Source of the DNA: Stenotrophomonas sp.
Lineage (GTDB): Bacteria > Pseudomonadota > Gammaproteobacteria > Xanthomonadales > Xanthomonadaceae
Reading direction: 5' to 3'
Assembly (NCBI GenBank): GCA_003484865.1
Contig: DMZT01000128.1
Coordinates: forward strand, 1-6,409
Length of the DNA stretch: 6,409 nucleotides
In this document: positions 1-6,409 of the stretch, one piece after another
Layout of the letters: each line of letters starts with the position of its first letter
How positions within the stretch are numbered: position 1 is the first letter of the stretch
The notes under the pieces: model-generated
Seen by the model: only the letters and a program-made list of their open reading frames with translations
What the model was told of the DNA's origin: nothing
Databases searched by the model: none
Translations under genes and position numbers: made by a program

Positions 1-20
1 GGAGCAACGCTCCGCTCTAC
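1..20 (-). repeat. SMAG-type REP element, cut by the window edge
   Basis: Read on the minus strand this begins GTAG, then AGCGGAGC, a GTT loop and GCTCC, after which the window ends. The visible arms (9-13 with 1-5) pair perfectly, and the three missing bases are predicted to be GCT. A GTAG head followed by a short palindrome is the hallmark of the SMAG repeats of Stenotrophomonas maltophilia. The element lies just upstream of atpG, presumably in the atpA-atpG gap, although atpA itself is not in the window. Its head points downstream, so an inverted partner, if present, would lie before position 1. Confidence 0.7.
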
Positions 21-26
21 GTCAAA

Positions 27-46
27 CGCGGGGCCTGTGCCCCGCG
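27..46. other. GC-rich hairpin just before the atpG ribosome binding site
   Basis: CGCGGGGC (27-34) and GCCCCGCG (39-46) form a perfect 8-bp stem with a CTGT loop. The stem ends five bases before the purine-rich ribosome binding site of atpG (GGGAAGAAGAG, 51-61). It has no following T tract, so it is not a Rho-independent terminator. It lacks the GTAG head of the repeat at 1-20 and may be an unrelated or decayed palindrome. A role in mRNA stability or in setting gamma-subunit translation is possible but is inference. Confidence 0.6.
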
Positions 47-61
47 CCACGGGAAGAAGAG

Positions 62-925
62 ATGGCAAGCGGACGCGAAATCAAAACCAAGATCAAGAGC
101 GTGCAGAACACCCGCAAGGTGACGCGTGCGCTCGAAATGGTCTCGGCCTCCAAAATCCGCAAAGCGCAGGAGCGGATGAAGACGTCGCGTCCGTATGCGC
201 AGGCGATGAAGCAGGTGATCGGTCACCTGGCCCAGGCCAGCACCGACTACCAGCATCCGTTCCTGGTCCAGCGTGACGAGGTCAAGCGCGTCGGTTACAT
301 CGTGGTCTCGTCCGACCGCGGTCTGGCCGGCGGCCTGAACAACAACCTGTTCCGCAAGATGCTGGGCGAAATGCGCCAGTGGCAGGACAAGGGCGCCGAC
401 ATCGACGTGGTCACCGTCGGCCAGAAGGCCTCGACCTTCTTCCGTCGCGTCAAGGTCAACATGGTCGGCACCGTCACCCACATGGGCGATGTGCCGCACC
501 TGGAACAGCTGATCGGCGTGATCAAGGTGATGCTCGATGCGTTCACCGACGGCAAGGTCGACCGCGTGTACCTGGTCTACAACCGCTTCATCAATACGAT
601 GACGCAGAAGGCCAGCTTCGATCAGCTGCTGCCGTTGCCGGCTGCTGAGAAGCAGGTCGCGCATCACGACTGGGACTACCTGTACGAACCCGACGCTGCG
701 ACCGTGCTTGAGCACGTGATGACGCGTTACGTCGAGTCGCTGGTGTACCAGGCCGTGCTGGAAAACGTCGCGTCCGAGCATGCAGCCCGCATGGTCGCGA
801 TGAAGTCGGCCAGTGACAACGCGAACAAGCTGATCGGAACCCTGCAGCTGGTCTACAACAAGGCCCGCCAGGCAGCGATCACCCAGGAAATCTCCGAAAT
901 CGTCGGCGGCGCGGCAGCAGTCTGA
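62..925 (+). CDS. atpG: ATP synthase F1 subunit gamma
   Basis: This is the central rotor shaft of F1Fo ATP synthase, which turns inside the alpha3-beta3 ring and couples proton flow to ATP synthesis at the inner membrane. The 287-residue product equals the E. coli gamma length. Visible family landmarks are the N-terminal coiled-coil helix (about 1-58, with [20 protein letters not shown] at 5-24), the [10 protein letters not shown] motif at 84-93 that opens the Rossmann-like central domain, and the C-terminal signature [16 protein letters not shown] at 239-254, which begins the second long coiled-coil helix. The ATG at 62 directly follows a purine-rich ribosome binding site at 51-61 and gives the expected MASGREI start. 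It is followed 37 bases later by atpD and is co-directional with it, as in the standard atp operon order. Nothing in the protein looks unusual. Confidence 0.98.
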   Translation: MASGREIKTKIKSVQNTRKVTRALEMVSASKIRKAQERMKTSRPYAQAMKQVIGHLAQASTDYQHPFLVQRDEVKRVGYIVVSSDRGLAGGLNNNLFRKMLGEMRQWQDKGADIDVVTVGQKASTFFRRVKVNMVGTVTHMGDVPHLEQLIGVIKVMLDAFTDGKVDRVYLVYNRFINTMTQKASFDQLLPLPAAEKQVAHHDWDYLYEPDAATVLEHVMTRYVESLVYQAVLENVASEHAARMVAMKSASDNANKLIGTLQLVYNKARQAAITQEISEIVGGAAAV

Positions 926-950
926 CGCGCACAGTCAAAGCACACATTAG

Positions 951-2369
<1,419 letters not shown>

Positions 2370-2376
2370 TGCGGCG

Positions 2377-2399
2377 GGGACGGGCGACATGCCCGTCCC
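2377..2399. other. Strong hairpin after atpD
   Basis: GGGACGGGC (2377-2385) and GCCCGTCCC (2391-2399) form a perfect 9-bp stem with a GACAT loop, seven bases after the atpD stop codon. No T run follows, so it does not look like an intrinsic terminator. In this position it could block 3' exonuclease and stabilise the upstream atpG-atpD message, or it could be a REP-type repeat. No GTAG head is visible, so I do not assign it to the SMAG family. Confidence 0.65.
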
Positions 2400-2413
2400 G
2401 ACCCGTCACACGG

Positions 2414-2465
2414 GGTGGGCGCAGGCCCACCGCTGAGGACATCCTGCGGTGGGCGCGAGCCCGCC
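2414..2465. repeat. Two tandem GGTGGGC hairpins with an alternative fold, upstream of atpC
   Basis: The first hairpin pairs GGTGGGC (2414-2420) with GCCCACC (2425-2431) around a GCAG loop. The second pairs GGTGGGC (2448-2454) with GCCCGCC (2459-2465, one G-U pair) around a GCGA loop of GNRA type. The two are near-copies 34 bases apart. The right arm of the first can instead pair with the left arm of the second: GCCCACCGC at 2425-2433 against GCGGTGGGC at 2446-2454, nine perfect pairs, with AGG/CCT pairing inside. The folds are therefore mutually exclusive. The unit ends nine bases before the atpC ribosome binding site. There is no T tract. Confidence 0.6.
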
Positions 2466-2484
2466 CTAAAGCGAGAAGAGTTTC

Positions 2485-2907
2485 ATGAGCACCATCCGTT
2501 GCGACATCGTCAGCGCCGAGCAGGAAATCTTCCGTGGTGAGGCGACCCTGGTCGTGGCCACCGGTGAGCTGGGTGAGCTGGGCATCGCGCCCAAGCACGC
2601 CCCGCTGATCACCCGCCTGAAGCCGGGCAAGGTGGTGGTGACCACGCCGAGCGGCGAGCAGATCGACTTCGCCATCTCCGGCGGCATTCTCGAAGTGCAG
2701 CCGCAGGTCGTGACCGTGCTGGCCGACACCGCGATCCGTGCCCAGGACATCGACGAAGCCTCGGTCCGCAAGGCCAAGGAAGAAGCCGAGCGCATCCTGG
2801 CCAACCGTGGTGAAGCAATGGAAGTGGCCGAAGCGCAGCAGCGCCTGGCGGAAGTGTCCGCCCAGCTGCAGGCGCTGGAGCGCCTGCGCAAGAACCTCAA
2901 GCACTAA
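2485..2907 (+). CDS. atpC: ATP synthase F1 subunit epsilon
   Basis: This is the small rotor subunit that joins gamma to the c-ring; in bacteria its C-terminal helices can inhibit ATP hydrolysis. The 140-residue product matches the family (139 in E. coli). The N-terminal beta-sandwich (about 1-86) carries the conserved [14 protein letters not shown] segment at 27-40 and SGGILEVQ at 65-72. The C-terminal part (about 88-140) is alanine-, glutamate- and arginine-rich and reads as the two-helix inhibitory hairpin. The ATG at 2485 follows AGAAGAG at 2474-2480. It is the last gene of the atp operon, separated from atpD by a 115-base hairpin-rich gap where E. coli has a much shorter one, and it is followed by a clear terminator. 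Confidence 0.98.
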   Translation: MSTIRCDIVSAEQEIFRGEATLVVATGELGELGIAPKHAPLITRLKPGKVVVTTPSGEQIDFAISGGILEVQPQVVTVLADTAIRAQDIDEASVRKAKEEAERILANRGEAMEVAEAQQRLAEVSAQLQALERLRKNLKH

Positions 2908-2941
2908 GCGGGGCGGCGCGACGGCGCCATCCGCAAGGGGG

Positions 2942-2970
2942 AAAACGCCGGCTTGCCGGCGTTTTTTTTT
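2942..2970 (+). terminator. Rho-independent terminator of the atp operon
   Basis: AAAACGCCGGC (2942-2952) pairs with GCCGGCGTTTT (2955-2965); the practical loop is the CTTG tetraloop at 2952-2955. The stem runs into nine consecutive T at 2962-2970. It begins 35 bases after the atpC stop codon and is a textbook intrinsic terminator on the + strand. On the minus strand the stem is followed by only four T, so it may also weakly stop transcripts arriving from the convergent GtrA-like gene. Confidence 0.93.
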
Positions 2971-2992
2971 GCCTGCCTCCCGGTACGCCGGA

Positions 2993-3376
2993 TCAGCGGA
3001 AGATCAGGCTCCGCATCAGCAGGAATGACAGCCCGGCCAGCCCGCCCTCCACCAACGGTTTGGCCAGCCACGCATAGCGCAGCCCCAGGTGCTCGGCGGC
3101 CAGGGTCACCAGCAGCGTACTGATGGCCGTCAGCACGGCCCACAGCAGCAGGAAGCGCGCAAAGCGTGGCCAGCCCAGACGATGCTCACCATCGCGGGCA
3201 AACGTGTAGCGGCCATTGAGCCAGAAGCCGAGCAGCATGCCGCTCACGCGCCCCAGCAGGTTGCCGGGTGCCGCTGGCATTCCCAGTGCGGTGGCAGCCA
3301 CGAACACGGCCCAGTCCAACACCAGCTGGACCAGGCCGACGACGAGATAGCGGCTGCCTTGGCGGAGGAGACTCAC
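2993..3376 (-). CDS. GtrA-like small integral membrane protein
   Basis: A small hydrophobic protein with four predicted membrane segments (about 10-31, 38-58, 73-93 and 103-122 of a 127-residue product), matching the GtrA-like family. Supporting features are the RYLVVG opening at 9-14, the conserved FWLNGRYTF stretch at the end of the second segment, and a C-terminal repeat-like ending in FLLMRSLIFR. Characterised family members help flip or transfer lipid-linked sugars for O-antigen or wall glycosylation; the substrate here is unknown. I prefer the GTG start at 3376, which has GGAG five bases upstream (3385-3382). A longer form from the GTG at 3403 (136 residues) has no ribosome binding site. 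The gene lies alone between atpC and glmU, opposite to both, with no GtrB-type glycosyltransferase beside it. Confidence 0.85.
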   Translation of the reverse strand: MSLLRQGSRYLVVGLVQLVLDWAVFVAATALGMPAAPGNLLGRVSGMLLGFWLNGRYTFARDGEHRLGWPRFARFLLLWAVLTAISTLLVTLAAEHLGLRYAWLAKPLVEGGLAGLSFLLMRSLIFR

Positions 3377-3422
3377 GTGCACTCCGGGTGCGGACAATCC
3401 CACATGTTAACGAGCGTCGCAC

Positions 3423-3428
3423 TAGAAT
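3423..3428 (+). promoter_or_regulatory. Possible -10 box for glmU
   Basis: TAGAAT at 3423-3428 resembles a sigma-70 -10 hexamer and lies 33 bases before the glmU ATG, in the only gap (3377-3461) that can hold promoters for both glmU and the divergent GtrA-like gene. No good -35 hexamer sits at the proper distance (the bases near 3400-3406 are CCACATG), so this is weak. glmU needs its own promoter because the atp operon ends in a strong terminator and an opposing gene intervenes. Confidence 0.25.
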
Positions 3429-3461
3429 TCCCATCAACGATACCCGGAACGTGATCTACCC

Positions 3462-4826
3462 ATGACCCAGCCCCTGCACGTGATCATCCTGGCCGCCGGC
3501 GCCGGCAAGCGCATGAAGTCGGCCCTGCCCAAGGTGCTGCAGCCGATCGCCGGCCGCCCGATGCTCGCCCACGTCATCGAGACCGCGCGTCAGCTGCAGC
3601 CTGAAGCGATCCACGTGGTGTACGGCCATGGCGGCGAAGCGGTGCGGCAGGCATTGGCCGATCAGCCCGATCTGCGCTGGGCGGAGCAGAGCGAGCAGCT
3701 GGGCACCGGGCATGCCGTGCTGCAGGCCATGCCGGAAGTGCCGGATGCGGCAACCGTTCTGGTGTTGTACGGCGATGTGCCGTTGATCCGCGGCGAGACG
3801 TTGCGCCACCTGTTGTCGCAGCCGGGCCGCTTGGCCGTGCTGGTGGCCGAGGTCGCCGATCCGACGGGCTACGGGCGCATCGTGCGCAATGCCGAGGGCA
3901 AGGTCGGGGCGATCGTCGAGCAGAAAGACGCCACCGACGAACAGCGCAGCATCCGGACCATCAATACCGGCATCATCACCGCCGAATCCACGGCACTGCG
4001 CCGTTGGTTGTCGCAGCTGTCCAATGCGAACGCGCAGGGCGAGTACTACCTGACCGACATCTTTGCCGCGGCGGCCAGCGATTACACGCCGGCCGAGATG
4101 GCATTCGTGCAGGACCCGCAGGACGCCGAAGGTGCCAACGATCCATGGCAGCTGGCCCAGCTTGAACGCGCCTGGCAGCTGCGCGAAGTGCGTGCGCTGT
4201 GCGCGCAGGGCGCACGCGTGCTGGACCCGGCACGGCTGGATATCCGTGGCACCGTCACGGTCGGCAGCGACGTGCAGATCGACGTCAACGTGATCCTGGA
4301 GGGACGTGTGGTGCTGGGCGATGGCGTCAGCATCGGCGCGTTCACCCGGCTCAAGGATGTTTCCCTGGCCGCGGGCACCGTGGTCAAGCCGCACTGCGAT
4401 CTGGAGGGCGTGGTCAGCGAAGGTGCGGCAGACATCGGTCCGTTCGCGCGGCTGCGCCCCGGCACCGTGCTGGGGGAGGGCTCGCACGTGGGCAACTTCG
4501 TGGAAACCAAGAAAGTCGTGCTCGGTGCCGGCAGCAAGGCCAACCACCTTACCTATCTGGGCGACGCGGTGATCGGCAGCAAGGTCAACATCGGTGCGGG
4601 CACCATCACCTGCAACTACGACGGGGTGAACAAGTCGCAGACCACGATCGGCGATCGTGCCTTCATCGGATCCAACAGCTCGCTGGTCGCGCCGGTCGTG
4701 ATCGGGGAAGGCGCAACCGTCGCCGCTGGCTCGGTGATCACCCGCGGCGCCCCGGCGGACAAACTGACCGTCGCCCGCGCACGTCAGGAAACCATCGACG
4801 GCTGGAAGCGCCCGACGAAAAAGTAG
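3462..4826 (+). CDS. glmU: Bifunctional N-acetylglucosamine-1-phosphate uridyltransferase / glucosamine-1-phosphate N-acetyltransferase
   Basis: GlmU makes UDP-GlcNAc in two cytoplasmic steps: acetyl-CoA-dependent acetylation of glucosamine-1-phosphate, then uridylyl transfer (EC 2.3.1.157 and 2.7.7.23). The product feeds peptidoglycan and LPS. The 454 residues match the family (456 in E. coli). The uridyltransferase domain (about 1-228) shows [17 protein letters not shown] at 10-26, QLGTGHA at 79-85, the metal-binding aspartate D105 in YGDVPL, and EYYLTD at 194-199. The C-terminal left-handed beta-helix (about 250-454) has hexapeptide-type repeats, RLRPGT at 330-335, the probable catalytic His362 in NHLTYLGD, and [13 protein letters not shown] at 376-388. 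The ribosome binding site is weak (GGAA at 3446-3449, rather far away). The ATG is the only start that gives the family N-terminus. The stop codon is part of the GTAG of the following repeat. Confidence 0.98.
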   Translation: MTQPLHVIILAAGAGKRMKSALPKVLQPIAGRPMLAHVIETARQLQPEAIHVVYGHGGEAVRQALADQPDLRWAEQSEQLGTGHAVLQAMPEVPDAATVLVLYGDVPLIRGETLRHLLSQPGRLAVLVAEVADPTGYGRIVRNAEGKVGAIVEQKDATDEQRSIRTINTGIITAESTALRRWLSQLSNANAQGEYYLTDIFAAAASDYTPAEMAFVQDPQDAEGANDPWQLAQLERAWQLREVRALCAQGARVLDPARLDIRGTVTVGSDVQIDVNVILEGRVVLGDGVSIGAFTRLKDVSLAAGTVVKPHCDLEGVVSEGAADIGPFARLRPGTVLGEGSHVGNFVETKKVVLGAGSKANHLTYLGDAVIGSKVNIGAGTITCNYDGVNKSQTTIGDRAFIGSNSSLVAPVVIGEGATVAAGSVITRGAPADKLTVARARQETIDGWKRPTKK

Positions 4827-4893
4827 TGCCGGCCGCTGGCCGGCAACCAGGCGATCCCGGGGCCACGACGGTGCCGCCCAGCGGCCGGTCTAC
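4823..4893. repeat. Inverted pair of SMAG-type REP elements (REPIN-like)
   Basis: The left copy reads GTAG (4823-4826), TGCCGGCC, loop GCT, GGCCGGCA (to 4845): a perfect 8-bp stem. The right copy is inverted; on the minus strand it reads GTAG (4893-4890), A, CCGGCC, loop GCT, GGGCGG (to 4874), with one mismatch in the stem. The copies can also pair with each other: CCGGCCGCTGG (4829-4839) with CCAGCGGCCGG (4878-4888), then GTAG with CTAC across a one-base bulge, and inward GGCA (4842-4845) with TGCC (4872-4875). The result is one long imperfect hairpin with its loop near 4849-4869. This two-headed form is that of REPINs, which RAYT transposases are thought to spread. It fills the whole gap between two convergent genes and supplies both of their stop codons. 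Confidence 0.85.
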
Positions 4894-6257
4894 CGGGCGT
4901 CAGCCGGCAGGAACACCGCCACGCACAGACCGCCCTCGCGGCGGTTCTGCAGCGAAATGCGGCCACCATGCGCTTCGACGATCTCACGGGTCAGCGCCAG
5001 GCCGAGCCCGGTGCCGTTGCGCTTGGTCGAATAGAACGGCATCAACGCGTTCTGCAGCACCGCCTCGTTCATGCCCTTGCCGCGATCCAGTACTTCCAGC
5101 CGCAGCCACTGGGGCAGGCGGGTCAGGCGGACCTCGACGTCGTCATTCGGCGGCTCGGCCTCGCCACACGCTTCATGGGCATTCTTGAGCAGGTTCAGCA
5201 GCGCCTGCCCGAGCTGGGCGATGTCCACGCGGCTCTGCAGATCGTCGGGTACCTCCGCCATCCGGAACGGAATCTGGTGCTGCAGCCCGCCCAGGAACAG
5301 GTTCCACTGTACGGTCTGCAACTGCGGCTGTGGCAGCTTGGCGAACCGCGCATAGCCGCGGATGAAGCCTTCCAGATGACGCGCGCGCTCCTCGATGGTG
5401 GCGAACACCTCTTCCAGCCGCTCGGTCTTGCCGCGCCGGACCAGCTCGCCACCGGAATGCGCCAGCGAGGCGATCGGCGCCAGCGAATTGTTCAACTCGT
5501 GGCTGATCACCCGGATCACCTTCTTCCAGGTCTGCACTTCCTGGCGGCGCAGTTCGGCGGTCAGCAGGCGGATCAACAGCAGATCGTGCGGGCGGCCGTT
5601 GAGATGGAAGTTGCGGCGTGACAGGTGATAGATCTGCTCGTCGTCCTCATCGCGCTCATCGTCGCTGTCCTGGCCTTCGCCACGCACCGCGAAGAGGCTG
5701 TCGCCCCCGCGGGCGATGGCGTCGCGCAGCTCGATCGGCATCGTCGCCATGACGTCGTCCATGCGCTGGCCCTCCAGCTTCCAACCGTTGTGCAGCAACT
5801 TGCGCGCCGCCAGGTTGGAAAACACCACGCGCTGCACGCCGTCGCCCCCGTGCGCCAGCAACAGCATCGATACCGGCGTGTTCTGCACCATGGTGTCCAG
5901 CAGCAGCTCGCGCTGGACCAGGTCCTGGCGCTGCGCACGCAGCACATCGCCCAGTTCGCGGTGGGCCTGGACCAGATCGCCCAGCTCATCATTGGAGGGC
6001 CAATAGATGCCGAAGTTGTATTCACCGTCGCGGTAGCTGCTGGTGGTGCCGGACAGGGCGCGCAGCAACGAGCGGATCGGTGCGGTCGCGCGGCGCAGGC
6101 TCCACCACATCAGCGCCAGCAGCACGACAACCGAAATGCAGGTGACCGCCCAACCATGGTCCAGCCAGAACGCCAGATACCACGGGAATGCAGCTGCCAG
6201 TGCCAGGACCGGCAGCAGCCGCAGGAACAGCCGGAAGGTGAACGAGCGCCGCTTCAT
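4890..6257 (-). CDS. Membrane sensor histidine kinase, NtrC-system type
   Basis: This 455-residue kinase presumably autophosphorylates and passes phosphate to the regulator encoded just upstream. Two membrane helices (about 12-32 and 36-53) are joined by only a few residues, leaving almost no periplasmic sensor. A HAMP-like stretch (about 54-110, API at 59-61, DELG at 90-93) and a probable PAS-like region (about 113-235, with QNTPVSMLLL at 125-134) follow. The H-box is VISHELNNSLAPI with phospho-acceptor H253. The ATPase domain has the N-box NLLKNAHEA (355-363), G1 DRGKG (391-395), the F-box around F408 and G2 GTGLGL (415-420). All catalytic boxes look intact. A very acidic patch lies at 194-207. 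The ATG overlaps the regulator's TGA in ATGA, with no clear ribosome binding site, so translational coupling is likely. The stimulus is not evident. Confidence 0.93.
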   Translation of the reverse strand: MKRRSFTFRLFLRLLPVLALAAAFPWYLAFWLDHGWAVTCISVVVLLALMWWSLRRATAPIRSLLRALSGTTSSYRDGEYNFGIYWPSNDELGDLVQAHRELGDVLRAQRQDLVQRELLLDTMVQNTPVSMLLLAHGGDGVQRVVFSNLAARKLLHNGWKLEGQRMDDVMATMPIELRDAIARGGDSLFAVRGEGQDSDDERDEDDEQIYHLSRRNFHLNGRPHDLLLIRLLTAELRRQEVQTWKKVIRVISHELNNSLAPIASLAHSGGELVRRGKTERLEEVFATIEERARHLEGFIRGYARFAKLPQPQLQTVQWNLFLGGLQHQIPFRMAEVPDDLQSRVDIAQLGQALLNLLKNAHEACGEAEPPNDDVEVRLTRLPQWLRLEVLDRGKGMNEAVLQNALMPFYSTKRNGTGLGLALTREIVEAHGGRISLQNRREGGLCVAVFLPADAR

Positions 6258-6409
6258 TCGCGCGGGATGCCGTAACGGTCCATGCGCCGGTACAGCGCCT
6301 GGCGGCTGAGCCCGAGTTCGGCAGCGGTCTGGGCAATGATGCCGTGGTTATGCGCCAGTGCGGTTTCGATCCGGCTGCGGTCCGGGTCCACGGCCGGGCT
6401 GGCCGCGCG
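6254..6409 (-). CDS. NtrC-family (sigma-54-dependent) response regulator, C-terminal end only
   Basis: Only the last 51 residues are in the window; the 5' end lies beyond position 6409. They form a Fis-type helix-turn-helix: RSRIETALAHNHGIIAQTAA leads into ELGLSRQALYRRMDRYGI, and the protein ends PRE. This tail is typical of NtrC-class activators, which carry receiver, AAA+ and Fis-type HTH domains; the first two domains are inferred, not seen. The stop codon overlaps the start of the histidine kinase gene by four bases (ATGA), marking the pair as one transcription and translation unit with the regulator first. Its targets would be sigma-54 promoters elsewhere; none is visible in this window. 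Confidence 0.85.
   Translation of the reverse strand, partial: RAASPAVDPDRSRIETALAHNHGIIAQTAAELGLSRQALYRRMDRYGIPRE

Noticed and set aside
17..781. Open frame on the minus strand opposite atpG
   Set aside because: It mirrors atpG codon bias, and the real gene on the + strand matches its family over the full length.
2915..2928. Small hairpin GGCGC-GACG-GCGCC between atpC and the terminator
   Set aside because: The stem is only five base pairs in GC-rich sequence and adds nothing beside the strong terminator that follows.
3405..3410. TTAACA on the minus strand as a -35 box for the GtrA-like gene
   Set aside because: There is no plausible -10 hexamer at the right distance downstream, which would fall in GC-rich sequence.
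3456..4547. Long open frame on the minus strand opposite glmU
   Set aside because: It is antisense to the intact glmU, has the same histidine- and glutamine-rich shadow composition, and shows no domain or convincing ribosome binding site.
4199..5188. + strand open frame overlapping the end of glmU and running into the kinase gene
   Set aside because: It is arginine- and glycine-rich out-of-frame translation across two real genes and the REP pair, with no domain.
4968..6275. Two + strand open frames opposite the histidine kinase (4968-5621 and 5625-6275)
   Set aside because: Both are shadows of the kinase reading frame. The minus-strand protein has every histidine kinase motif in order, while these have none.

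Overview
The window is GC-rich chromosomal DNA, most probably from Stenotrophomonas (Xanthomonadaceae, Gammaproteobacteria). The ATP synthase and GlmU proteins are proteobacterial in type. More tellingly, intergenic spots carry short palindromes headed by GTAG that match the SMAG repeat family (REP elements described from S. maltophilia). The genus call rests on recognition of these repeats and proteins, not on a database search.

Layout. Positions 1-2970 are the 3' part of the ATP synthase operon on the + strand: atpG (gamma), atpD (beta) and atpC (epsilon), closed by a strong Rho-independent terminator at 2942-2970. The gap before atpG holds the end of a SMAG repeat plus a GC hairpin. The unusually long 115-base atpD-atpC gap holds three strong hairpins. 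Next comes a small GtrA-like membrane protein gene on the minus strand (2993-3376). It sits between atpC and glmU, which are direct neighbours in E. coli. glmU (3462-4826, + strand) makes UDP-N-acetylglucosamine for peptidoglycan and LPS. It converges on a minus-strand two-component pair: an NtrC-type regulator, of which only the Fis-type HTH tail is in the window (6254-6409), followed with a 4-base ATGA overlap by a membrane histidine kinase (4890-6257). Both convergent stop codons, those of glmU and of the kinase, lie inside the GTAG ends of one inverted pair of SMAG repeats (4823-4893), a REPIN-like element.

How the parts relate. AtpG, AtpD and AtpC are the rotor shaft, catalytic subunit and regulatory rotor subunit of F1 and act together. 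GlmU supplies cell-envelope precursor, and GtrA-like proteins are usually linked to lipid-linked sugar export, so those two genes share a loose envelope theme. The two-component pair is a self-contained signalling unit whose stimulus and targets cannot be read from this window.

The protein genes are ordinary housekeeping or signalling genes, and I see no new defence system, CRISPR array, insertion sequence or RNA gene. The more interesting signals are the palindromic repeats at operon joints and gene ends, and the unusual architecture of the histidine kinase.
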